Source of the DNA: a virus
IMG/VR virus record: IMGVR_UViG_3300037264_000690
Span: 1 to 64,000 of that record
Reading direction: 5' to 3' (one strand)
Length of the DNA stretch: 64,000 bases
In this document: one piece after another, positions 56,526 to 64,000 of the stretch
Position numbering within the stretch: position 1 is the stretch's first letter
Layout of the letters: every line of letters begins with the position of its first letter
Position numbers and translations under genes: made by a program
The notes under the pieces: model-generated
Told to the model about the DNA's origin: nothing
Database searches by the model: none
What the model saw: only the letters and a program-made list of their open reading frames with translations

Positions 56526-59384
56526 ATGACTGTAACCATGCCCGGATCTCTACGTAACCGACTTCGGTCTGGTGATTTCAATTTCAGTACCACTGGCACT
56601 TCCCCCGGTTGGTGGCTGAAGTCTGCGTCCTACTGGCGCGATGTATGTCGATATCATCGCTTCAAGCATGGTGAGGTCAAGACTGCCGAGCTCGGTGGCG
56701 GCCAGGACACTCCGTTCGAGCAGGCATTCTCCAACCTGGCCCACGCCTATCTCAAGGATAAGGCTCCGAAACTGCTCGACTATGAAGTTGGCTTCCAACT
56801 GTTGGAAAAGAATCAGGAGAACACCAAGTCAGTCGGCGTGTTTGGCTTCAAGGTCGGCAGCCAGTGGATCTATTGCCCAGTGCTATTCCTCAATGGCGAC
56901 TTGAAGGGCCATGAGCTCATGTACATCAAGTCGCAGGACATGTTCGTCCCGTTGAAGGAAGAATGGATCGATTACATCTTGGGTAAGAAGCCGGCCATCC
57001 TCGGCGAGGGTGTCAACCGTAACCTCAGCCTCATGGGTGTTATGCCGCCCAACCTTTACCAGCTCAGTCGCTCCCCACAGAAATTCGCTGCCGATCAATC
57101 TAGTGGCAAGATCGTACCCACGACGAACACCGAACCTGACCTTCCGATCACAACGCCAGCCGGCTGCCCGAAGATGGCTAGTTGGGCTCGTGAGTTCATG
57201 CCAACTCTGGGTTACTTAACAACCACGCCAGTTGATTACACTGGCATCAAGGGCGTCCCCGATTTGCTCAAGGAGGCCGGCGAGACTCTCTTCCGCTTCG
57301 TTACTGATCAGATCGGCGTGAAGTACCCAACCGTCTTCGCTGACATCGACCGCTTCTATGGTCATGAAATGTTGACTGATGTGGCACAGCACATCTATGC
57401 TCAGAAGAAGGCTGCTGCTAGCAAGAGCCTCGTCAAGAATTCCGCCACTATGGCGTTTGGCGACAAGCCGCCGAAGGACTGGAACGGCACTATGCAGCGG
57501 CCATCCAAGAAGAACGGTGGCGTGCGTTCCGATGGTGAGGAAGCCTGGGATCTGTCTCAAGTCGGCCGCCGTCGGACTGGTGCCCACGTTGGGCACCTGG
57601 GCGATAGTGCCAAGATGGCTAACTATCCCGGCTGTGGCGGCCCGAAGGGTCCAGCATCGATGAAGTGCGAAAAGTGCGGCATGATCAACTGCAAGTGCCC
57701 GCACATGAAGAAGAAGGCATCGATCATCCCGTCGGAGATTGGCCCAACTGAGGCACTACCGGAAGGCATCAAGCATAAGGTCATCAGCAAGGAGACGGTC
57801 AAGCTCGATCCACAGCTCGTCCACGGTATGTCGTCCGATGAACGGCAGACCCTGCTCAAGGAGCGGGTGGTCTTCAAGGATCATCGTGAGGACAAGGACG
57901 TCACGATTGCGTACAACGTCCAGACTCCGCTGCGGATGCAGAACCCCGATCACACTGGCCTCTACTACGTCTTGGTCAAGCCAGACAAGTTCGAGAAGTG
58001 CCTGGTGATCTACCACCCGTACAACGCCGAGCAGCGGCTGGGCCTCTGCACTGTTGTCCGTTTGGACGGCGAGAAGAACTACGTCAACACCCACCCGGCC
58101 AATGTTTGGCACCGGGGCGAGGTTGACAACGACACCTGGAAGAAGTGGCTCGACAAGGAGAAGACCTGCGAGTCGGTGCCGCTGCAGCGCCGCACCAAGA
58201 AGTACGGCGATTATGATTATGATGACAAGCGGGTCTTTCTACTCCTTGGACCGAACGGCGAGGGTACAGCCCCGTTCAAGGCCAGAGAGGAGTACACCGG
58301 TGGCGATGACGAGCAAGTTGTCTATGACGTGCGGTTCGAGGATCATGAGTGGTCTAGTCGGCCAGCTTACCTGCCCGATCATGGTCGTGGCATGAAGAAT
58401 TACGCCGATCCGTGCTGTTTGAACGCGGACGGTGAGCACCTAACATTGACCAAGCGCCCCGGCGTCAAGATCACCGTGAAGTCGGGCTACCTCATGGTCC
58501 CAGACCAGTTCAAGATTATTCAGTGCCGGGACGAGGATGCCTCCGAGAAGACTCGTAACAAGCCGCTGCAACTTGGTACACTTGTTGACGTTCAGACCAA
58601 GATCATGAGCTACACCGAGCCGCTGCGGGTGGTCTCCGATGGTAAGGATGTCACGGTTGAAGAGAACCGCATGGACAAACTGTCGGCCGTCATGCATCTC
58701 TTTTACGATTACGGTCTCCGCAAGGAAGCAGCCGAAGAGATCGTCGACCGTGCGCTCAAACATGGAAAGTGCGAGCCACGGTTGGTCTACTCGAATTACA
58801 TCAAGGCTTGCTGGTCACTCACCGAGAAGCAAGCTGCTGACTCAGGCAATGACATGATCCGTGGTGCGCCAAACGCCCCGCCGTTCCCAGAGCCATACAC
58901 TGGCTATGACCCACTGACTGGTGGCAACGTTCCGACCATGCAGGAGTCTCAGTTCAACATCCCGATTCAGGACATGTCGGCCTCGAAGACAGATCGTTCG
59001 ATCTACCATCCGTTCGGCCCGGACCCGAAGGCCATGCAGGTTGCACAGGATGCCAGCCGCACCGGGCAGAAGGAAGTCTTCGATACCGCCATGCTGGGCA
59101 GTCTGCTCAAGGTGCTTCGCCAGGACAACATGGTTGATCGCTACATGGGCGACCTGATGAAGGGTATGGATCGACTGGGCCGCATCCTATTCCTCTACTA
59201 CTGGCATGGTGAGGAGTTTGAGGATCGCTATGGCAAGCAGGATATGCCTGAGCTGGAAGACGGCCTTCGCAATGCCTTTGAGGGTATCGGCGATATCGTC
59301 TTAGTCCTCAAGCGTAAGGCCATCGAGCCACAGATGTCGGACGATACTGGTAAGGTGGACCTTGGCCCAATTGCCAATCAGTAA
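56526..59384 (+). CDS. Large virion-associated protein, 952 residues
   Basis: ATG 56526, first gene of the structural module. Unrecognised sequence with a globular N-terminal part (WWLKSASYWRDVCRYHRF; VGFQLLEKNQENTKS), a central zinc cluster (KCEKCGMINCKCPH near 378-392), a strand-rich middle with DKRVFLLLGPNGEG, and a C-terminal helical part (LFLYYWHGEEFEDRYGKQDMPELEDGL). It carries TEKQAAD and QKKAAASK motifs of the EK-x-A type. Size and place next to the prohead protease suggest a portal, neck or other large head protein. Not assigned. Confidence 0.6.
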   Translation: MTVTMPGSLRNRLRSGDFNFSTTGTSPGWWLKSASYWRDVCRYHRFKHGEVKTAELGGGQDTPFEQAFSNLAHAYLKDKAPKLLDYEVGFQLLEKNQENTKSVGVFGFKVGSQWIYCPVLFLNGDLKGHELMYIKSQDMFVPLKEEWIDYILGKKPAILGEGVNRNLSLMGVMPPNLYQLSRSPQKFAADQSSGKIVPTTNTEPDLPITTPAGCPKMASWAREFMPTLGYLTTTPVDYTGIKGVPDLLKEAGETLFRFVTDQIGVKYPTVFADIDRFYGHEMLTDVAQHIYAQKKAAASKSLVKNSATMAFGDKPPKDWNGTMQRPSKKNGGVRSDGEEAWDLSQVGRRRTGAHVGHLGDSAKMANYPGCGGPKGPASMKCEKCGMINCKCPHMKKKASIIPSEIGPTEALPEGIKHKVISKETVKLDPQLVHGMSSDERQTLLKERVVFKDHREDKDVTIAYNVQTPLRMQNPDHTGLYYVLVKPDKFEKCLVIYHPYNAEQRLGLCTVVRLDGEKNYVNTHPANVWHRGEVDNDTWKKWLDKEKTCESVPLQRRTKKYGDYDYDDKRVFLLLGPNGEGTAPFKAREEYTGGDDEQVVYDVRFEDHEWSSRPAYLPDHGRGMKNYADPCCLNADGEHLTLTKRPGVKITVKSGYLMVPDQFKIIQCRDEDASEKTRNKPLQLGTLVDVQTKIMSYTEPLRVVSDGKDVTVEENRMDKLSAVMHLFYDYGLRKEAAEEIVDRALKHGKCEPRLVYSNYIKACWSLTEKQAADSGNDMIRGAPNAPPFPEPYTGYDPLTGGNVPTMQESQFNIPIQDMSASKTDRSIYHPFGPDPKAMQVAQDASRTGQKEVFDTAMLGSLLKVLRQDNMVDRYMGDLMKGMDRLGRILFLYYWHGEEFEDRYGKQDMPELEDGLRNAFEGIGDIVLVLKRKAIEPQMSDDTGKVDLGPIANQ

Positions 59385-59396
59385 CAGGAGATAGTC

Positions 59397-59867
59397 ATGC
59401 CTCGGGTCTACACTCGAATCTTTTCTGATGAAGCATTTGCGGCTCGACTACCATCTAGTCAGCCTGCCGTGGTTATTGGTGGCACCAAGAAGCGGATTGT
59501 GCGCATGAAGATGGGCTCGGAAGGCCGACTCACTGAACTGACCGTCAAGCAGTTGGAGTCGGAAGCTCAGGTGGCGTTCACGATCGAGGTTCTCAAGTCA
59601 AAGATTCCGTTCCCAGTCGTCGACGCTGATATCGGTGTGGCTGTTGTTCCTGTAGACACCATTAGCCTTTATCGTGTTATATTGCCCATCGTTGGTGTAG
59701 CCGGCTCACCAATCCAGCTCGACGAACAACATGGATTTGCCTACAAGAACATGGATGGTGGTTGGACAGAGAATCAGCAATTCCTCTATCTGTTGATTGA
59801 GCCCACAGCGGCAGTAGCGACGACATGGAAAGTCTCCATGACCGTCGAACGTGACATCGGTAAGTGA
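59397..59867 (+). CDS. Putative structural protein, 156 residues
   Basis: ATG 59397 after CAGGAGA, 12 bp after the large gene. Beta-rich, with a Pro-based turn pattern (IPFPVVDADIGVAVVPVDTISLYRVILPIVG), typical of small head-tail or decoration folds. No family recognised. Confidence 0.5.
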   Translation: MPRVYTRIFSDEAFAARLPSSQPAVVIGGTKKRIVRMKMGSEGRLTELTVKQLESEAQVAFTIEVLKSKIPFPVVDADIGVAVVPVDTISLYRVILPIVGVAGSPIQLDEQHGFAYKNMDGGWTENQQFLYLLIEPTAAVATTWKVSMTVERDIGK

Positions 59868-59879
59868 GTATTTTTTTAC
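59865..59879 (+). other. GAGTA-T-rich-TACT mini-hairpin, copy 5
   Basis: GAGTATTTTTTTACT spanning the stop codon of the 59397 gene, just before the next start. See the copy at 10046. Confidence 0.4.
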
Positions 59880-59883
59880 TGCT

Positions 59884-60825
59884 ATGATTCCATCTAAAGA
59901 TGATCCACTGAGGCCACCCGACTGGCGGTGGCTACGAGCAAACTGGCTTAGGTCCACTGGCAAGTACGCGAAGAAAAGCCGTGAGGACGCTGAGACAATG
60001 CTCATCAAGCGCTACCTCTCAGCGAAGGCATTATGCCATAACGAGCTGCAACTGGAGCGGTTGATGTATAAGATGCCAGGTCTGTATCACGCGGAGCAGT
60101 TACACGACCGCGAGGATTTGGATCTGCGGTGGGAAATGGAGGCACGATTCCTGGCACGTGAATCGTTCGAGTCCATTGGCGGTAAGATTGGCATCGATGT
60201 TGAGGTAGTGTTCTGGTACGAGCGAGCCTTCTATAACGTGCTTGAGAAGCTCAACAACCAGAGCTACATTGGCAACGTGGCCATGGGTCGTTCAGTTCAT
60301 CGTGGACTCTTTGAGCGTGACTATGACTTGCTGTGGAAAATGTTCGGCTATGCTTGCGGCCCACTGATGATTGACAGTCTCACCCGCAAGCTAACGAATC
60401 CACAACAGGTTGATGCAGCAGATCAAGTTGACGTAGCCAAGCATGCGCTAACGAGCTCTGCTTTAGTCGATAAGGCTTTAACTGCAGCAATGACGATCCC
60501 GGTAAGTTACAATCAATCTATCATCCTAGAGTTCTATCATAAGATGTTGGAGATTCAGCGGAACTCAGGTAAGGGCGGCGACATCATCGCGATGATTACT
60601 AATAACATCAATTCGGCGTTAACAGCTTTGCCTTTCTCAGCTGAGCGTTCAACAGTTACTGCACCACAACTGTCGTATTACGATGATCAGAGTGCCGAAC
60701 TACGAGCAGACGAGGTGCTTGCAGTCGATTTGGGGTTCGACTCACCGGCTCTTCGAGATGCCGTAAAGGTTACCTTCCCGGGGGCCAAGGATGGCAACAA
60801 TGCAGCGAATCAGCAAGGAAACTGA
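59884..60825 (+). CDS. Helical protein with helix-turn-helix-like segment, 313 residues
   Basis: ATG 59884 lies only five bases after the mini-hairpin, with no clear ribosome-binding site; translation may be coupled to the previous gene. Mostly helical, basic N-terminal 60 residues. Segment FESIGGKIGIDVEVVFWYERAFYNV (about 107-131) has the spacing of a helix-turn-helix as in sigma-like or small-terminase domains. Structural-module position would fit a terminase small subunit or head protein, but neither is proven. It overlaps the next gene by 35 bp. Confidence 0.5.
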   Translation: MIPSKDDPLRPPDWRWLRANWLRSTGKYAKKSREDAETMLIKRYLSAKALCHNELQLERLMYKMPGLYHAEQLHDREDLDLRWEMEARFLARESFESIGGKIGIDVEVVFWYERAFYNVLEKLNNQSYIGNVAMGRSVHRGLFERDYDLLWKMFGYACGPLMIDSLTRKLTNPQQVDAADQVDVAKHALTSSALVDKALTAAMTIPVSYNQSIILEFYHKMLEIQRNSGKGGDIIAMITNNINSALTALPFSAERSTVTAPQLSYYDDQSAELRADEVLAVDLGFDSPALRDAVKVTFPGAKDGNNAANQQGN

Positions 60826-62161
60826 GACGAAGCTCGTACGTTCGCTGGAGAAGGTGGCTAACCTTGTCCAGGATGGCGAGACGCCTAGTGACGCTATCGT
60901 CAAAGTGGCTCAAGGTGATGATCTGCCCATTGGGCATGTGCAGTTGATGGTTCAGGCGTATAACAACGCCCGGTTCAATCAACAGCGCAAGTCATCCAGC
61001 CTACTTGCCGAGAAGACAGCTCACTTTACATTGGCGAACCCGAAGGACATCTACGAGCAGCTTTGGCCAAGCAACGTTAAGGAAGCGCATGTCAAGCTGA
61101 TGCGCAACCACAACGAGATTGCTGATGATTACAGTCGGCCACCAGAGAACATCACACCAGATCGCTTCTCGATGCCACATTTCACCAAGGTGGCTAAGGC
61201 ACTGTCTGCTAGCGGTAAGTCGTTGCCTCGTGAATCGGACTATCACATGAAGAAGGCGCATAGCTTACTCAAAGAGCTTGATGTTGAGCATGCAGAGAAG
61301 CGTCGCCTCATGAACGCAGCGCGTGACAAAGTTGCTGAGTCCTTCGATGACTTGAACGATTATTTCAAGGGCAACTATCACTTGCCGTTCACAGCGGTAA
61401 AGGAAGCTGCCGTTTTACTGTATGGACCAGAAGCCGATCCGATCTTTGCTCATCTAGCTGATGTATCGCCGCGTCTGCTCAAGGATAGTGTTGGTCACTA
61501 CAAGTGCGCTGTCGATCGTACCCAGCCGCCCTATACTCTGATCGAAAAGTGCTTAACCAATGTCAGCGACTACTTGCACCGCTTCAATGATCTTGGTAAG
61601 TTCAGCAAGCAAGCCGGGGCCGCGACTGCTGACTTGATGGAGCAGTTTATGCCGCTGCAACGCATCCCAATCAGGGGCTCGCTGCTGCAGCATCGAGGCG
61701 TTGAGAAGTGTGCTGATAACTTAGGCATGCTGACTGGTCCCATTGGTCAGATCGGTCAGACGGTTATGGGACACGCGCTAGCCTCGCAGTTGATGAAGGG
61801 TACCGAACCAAAGGAACCGGAGAAGATGGAGCGGAAGTCGCTCATCAGTCTCATGGACCCTGCTCACGAGCAGAGACTGAGAGGTGTCCGCGCTCAGGCT
61901 ACCTTTCACGACCTAATGGCTAATGATGAGTATCTCCAAGGTGCTGATCCAACTCATGCCACCAAGTTGTACAACGAGATTTCTCGGGTGTCACCGCGTG
62001 CGGTTGACCAACCACTGTTGATGCGTGCCCTGCTTCGTCGATACCTGGCACAGGGTCAAGTTGACCCGAGCGAAGTTCAGCAGCTTGCTGATATTGAAGG
62101 TAAACTCAAGGACCGTGAAGCTCCACAAGAGCAGCATCCGCTCTTTGCTAAGCAGGAGTAA
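60791..62161 (+). CDS. Putative virion protein, 456 residues
   Basis: ATG 60791 (or 60800) in another frame of the preceding gene's end. All-helical, Lys/Ala-rich, with LLAEKTAHFTLANP and FSKQAGAATADLM segments of the EK-x-A type and a central amphipathic region (about 150-300). It precedes the prohead protease by 5 bp and may be a capsid-internal or portal-associated protein. Confidence 0.5.
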   Translation: MATMQRISKETETKLVRSLEKVANLVQDGETPSDAIVKVAQGDDLPIGHVQLMVQAYNNARFNQQRKSSSLLAEKTAHFTLANPKDIYEQLWPSNVKEAHVKLMRNHNEIADDYSRPPENITPDRFSMPHFTKVAKALSASGKSLPRESDYHMKKAHSLLKELDVEHAEKRRLMNAARDKVAESFDDLNDYFKGNYHLPFTAVKEAAVLLYGPEADPIFAHLADVSPRLLKDSVGHYKCAVDRTQPPYTLIEKCLTNVSDYLHRFNDLGKFSKQAGAATADLMEQFMPLQRIPIRGSLLQHRGVEKCADNLGMLTGPIGQIGQTVMGHALASQLMKGTEPKEPEKMERKSLISLMDPAHEQRLRGVRAQATFHDLMANDEYLQGADPTHATKLYNEISRVSPRAVDQPLLMRALLRRYLAQGQVDPSEVQQLADIEGKLKDREAPQEQHPLFAKQE

Positions 62162-62166
62162 TCGAC

Positions 62167-63621
62167 ATGATGATTAAGTCGATTCTTAGTTCGTCATATG
62201 ACTTTGGCGAGCCGCCCCTGCAGCTCGTCAAGTCTGGTGCGAATGGGCTACGTGGCGAAGACTTCCGTTCATTTGTTAAGCGGGCTGGTTTCGCAATGGC
62301 GGATGTTGCTCGTAAGGTCGAATTGCACCCAGGCGAAGAGCTGATTCATGGTATTGCTCTGGGCACAACCGAACACTATGGTCCGAACCGAAACGGCGAT
62401 GGCTTCAAGGAAGCGGCCTGCCGGCTCTACCATCCCACATTCGTAAAGTACGCTCGGTGGTATCGCCATCACGCCAACAAGGACACCAAGAAGTCCTATG
62501 GCATCATCAAGTACAGCCACTTCAACGACGACATGAAGCGCATCGAGCTCTTAGCGGCACTAAATCGCACGAAGGAAGCAGCCGAACGTAACGGCGGCCT
62601 GGTCGCCGACGAAGAGCTCGAAGCCCTACACGACGGCAAGGACGTGCCAACCAGTATGGCCTGCAAGGTTGCTTATGACGTGTGTGCTGGTTGCGGTCAT
62701 AAGGCTAAGAACCGCACTGAATACTGCACTGGCAACGATGAAGGTGGCATGTGCAAGCGGGGCGGTGTGAAGAATCGGATGGGCTTCGTCCATGACGATG
62801 GCTTCATGAACCACGTTGATAATCCACACCCGCACTTCTTCGATTGGTCGAAGGTGTATCGTGGTGCGGACCGGACGAGTTTCGCTGACGGCATCCTCAA
62901 GGCTGCCGCCACTGGTGGCGTTGTCATCGGTGGTGCTGAGCTGGCCGAGAAGATGGGAGTGCAGCTGCCCGACATCATCATGGACGTGCCAGCTGTTAAC
63001 CTGTGGCCAACCCGACTTGAAAAGCTGGCTACCAAGCTGGCCGCCATCGAACAGAAGTTCGATCGTGGCGGTTACCAGCAGTACGACCTGGCCCTTTCGC
63101 CTGAGTTCGAGAAGGAAGCTGAGCTGGATGTCCTTCCGAGCGGGCCAACTCATCTTCAGCTCGCCGCGTTGGCAATGCAGAAGATCGCTCTGCCGGTTGA
63201 ATCGTGGTTCAAGCTGGTCCATGGCGACTCGTGCAAATGGGCGAGCGCTGATATGATCCGTGATGGGCTTCCGGGTATCTACGGCCGTATGCTGGCCGAT
63301 GGGTACATCAAGGAGGCAAGCGGATCATTGCCTTCGATTGGCGGCATGATTCCACACTCCCACTGTAAGTGGGCTTATGACCTGGCACCAGAACTTTCAC
63401 TTGATCGCTCGCACCTTGATATCCGCGTGAAGCGAGCAGCCATTCGTGGCTACTCTGTTCCTGACGTTCGCCGTGCACCGTTGGTGAAGTCAGCTGGTGC
63501 AGCCGAGACCCTGGCTCGTGGGTACGCGCTGTACAAGTTGGCCTTTCTCCAGGCACTTGAAGGTCGAGATACGGATTTCGATTTGACATGTACCATGGTG
63601 ACACGGCAGAATTACATTTGA
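62167..63621 (+). CDS. Capsid maturation (prohead) protease-like protein
   Basis: 484 residues. The N-terminal 200 residues look like a phage prohead protease: ELIHGIALGTTEHYGPNRNGDGF, a HH pair (H101, H102) in WYRHHANKD, YGIIKYSHFNDDMKRIELL, and VPTSMACKVAYD with S163 as the likely nucleophile. Inserted CAGCGHK ... YC ... MCKRGG makes a Cys cluster, a feature I associate with large-phage versions. The C-terminal 250 residues are helical and may be a scaffold part. The next gene is a hydrophilic scaffold-like frame, the normal order of a head module. Confidence 0.7.
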   Translation: MMIKSILSSSYDFGEPPLQLVKSGANGLRGEDFRSFVKRAGFAMADVARKVELHPGEELIHGIALGTTEHYGPNRNGDGFKEAACRLYHPTFVKYARWYRHHANKDTKKSYGIIKYSHFNDDMKRIELLAALNRTKEAAERNGGLVADEELEALHDGKDVPTSMACKVAYDVCAGCGHKAKNRTEYCTGNDEGGMCKRGGVKNRMGFVHDDGFMNHVDNPHPHFFDWSKVYRGADRTSFADGILKAAATGGVVIGGAELAEKMGVQLPDIIMDVPAVNLWPTRLEKLATKLAAIEQKFDRGGYQQYDLALSPEFEKEAELDVLPSGPTHLQLAALAMQKIALPVESWFKLVHGDSCKWASADMIRDGLPGIYGRMLADGYIKEASGSLPSIGGMIPHSHCKWAYDLAPELSLDRSHLDIRVKRAAIRGYSVPDVRRAPLVKSAGAAETLARGYALYKLAFLQALEGRDTDFDLTCTMVTRQNYI

Positions 63622-63666
63622 TCTATCGGCAACCATGCCGTAACGAGCCAAAGGAGTGGCTTAGCA

Positions 63667-64000
63667 ATGCCTACTACGATTCCTCAGAACTCGGTAATCG
63701 GTCGTATCAGCTCGCTGATCGAAGAGATCAACGGCGTGAAGACCGCTGCTGACAAGGGTCACACCAAGAAGGGGACCGAGTTGGACCTGAGCGGTTCTGC
63801 CAAGCAGGACCCAGGTGGTTACAAGGGCAAGTCGGACCACCCAAGCGCTCGTGCTGCATCGAATGTCCAGAAGACTCCGCTTGGCTCTCGGGCCAAGGAG
63901 AATGAGACAGACGTCAAGCACGACCATCCCGGTGCCGGTGTGGATAACACCAGCGGCAGTGGTGGCGACCAGGATTCCAAGCAACTCAACATCGGCACGC
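63667..64000 (+). CDS. Probable scaffold/core-type head protein, 5' part only
   Basis: ATG 63667 after AAAGGAG; the frame stays open to the window edge (111 codons). A short helical N-terminus (VIGRISSLIEEINGVKTAA) is followed by a long, highly hydrophilic Gly/Ser/Lys/Asp stretch without order. Position straight after the prohead protease and composition suggest a scaffold, core or capsid-linked protein. Confidence 0.55.
   Translation, partial: MPTTIPQNSVIGRISSLIEEINGVKTAADKGHTKKGTELDLSGSAKQDPGGYKGKSDHPSARAASNVQKTPLGSRAKENETDVKHDHPGAGVDNTSGSGGDQDSKQLNIGT

Noticed and set aside
1-64000. CRISPR arrays, insertion sequences or phage integrase/attachment sites
   Set aside because: No regular spaced repeats, transposase or integrase motifs were seen; the only mobile elements are HNH genes and the intein.

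Overview
The window looks like one contiguous piece of a large tailed double-stranded DNA bacteriophage genome (jumbo or huge phage class). Every gene I can support lies on the + strand, genes are tightly packed with ATGA-type overlaps, small proteins of unknown function abound, and the recognisable genes are phage-typical: a capsid maturation protease, a phage-encoded multisubunit RNA polymerase, HNH endonucleases, tRNAs, peptidases and many putative virion proteins. The best clue to the host is a stand-alone ClpC N-terminal domain. From memory it resembles the ClpC of Planctomycetota most closely. Two proteins with twin-arginine-like N-termini would fit such a host, but the assignment is inference.

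Layout: (1) 1-12.2 kb: the end of a virion-type gene, two terminator/promoter units with a duplicated 79-bp leader, then small accessory genes: a CmcI-like methyltransferase, a P-loop kinase, a peptidyl-tRNA hydrolase 2-like protein, five tRNA or tRNA-like genes including an amber suppressor, the ClpC N-domain protein, a Rieske-type protein, two Tat-like proteins and a VWA protein. (2) 12.2-18.2 kb: a glycan/sugar-modification cassette (methyltransferases, RgpF-like protein, 2OG oxygenase, GT2-methyltransferase fusion, GNAT acetyltransferase, DegT aminotransferase). (3) 18.2-26.6 kb: mixed small genes, an OMP decarboxylase, HNH genes, a P-loop protein, two membrane/coiled-coil proteins and a probable structured RNA. 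(4) 26.7-35.5 kb: a two-peptidase protein, a papain-type peptidase, an SNF2-like helicase and a LigD-type phosphoesterase-ligase. (5) 36.4-39.9 kb: a MoxR ATPase and a metallopeptidase-VWA protein bracketing two small paralogues. (6) 40.8-54.3 kb: a trypsin-like protease, an endonuclease VII-like gene, virion-type proteins and an RNA polymerase in two pieces: complete beta fused to the first half of beta' and interrupted by an intein, then a separate gene for the second half of beta' carrying the bridge helix and trigger-loop region. (7) 54.3-64 kb: a strong sigma70-like promoter, a structured RNA and tRNA-Asn, small genes, then a structural module ending in the prohead protease and the start of a probable scaffold/core gene cut by the window edge.

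Transcription signals fall into three groups: host-like sigma70 promoters in front of the two tRNA regions, an extended -10-like TGNTAGAAT motif before structural genes, and an unexplained GYGTCATTAT motif, often just after terminators. About a dozen intrinsic terminators are clear.

The most unusual items are the RNA polymerase architecture, the intein in the rifampicin-pocket segment of beta, four tRNA-like genes whose anticodon arms do not fold normally beside a normal amber suppressor tRNA, the ClpC N-domain mimic, the Rieske protein, and the MoxR/VWA system with a new small protein family. All identifications come from reading motifs by eye; no database search was possible.
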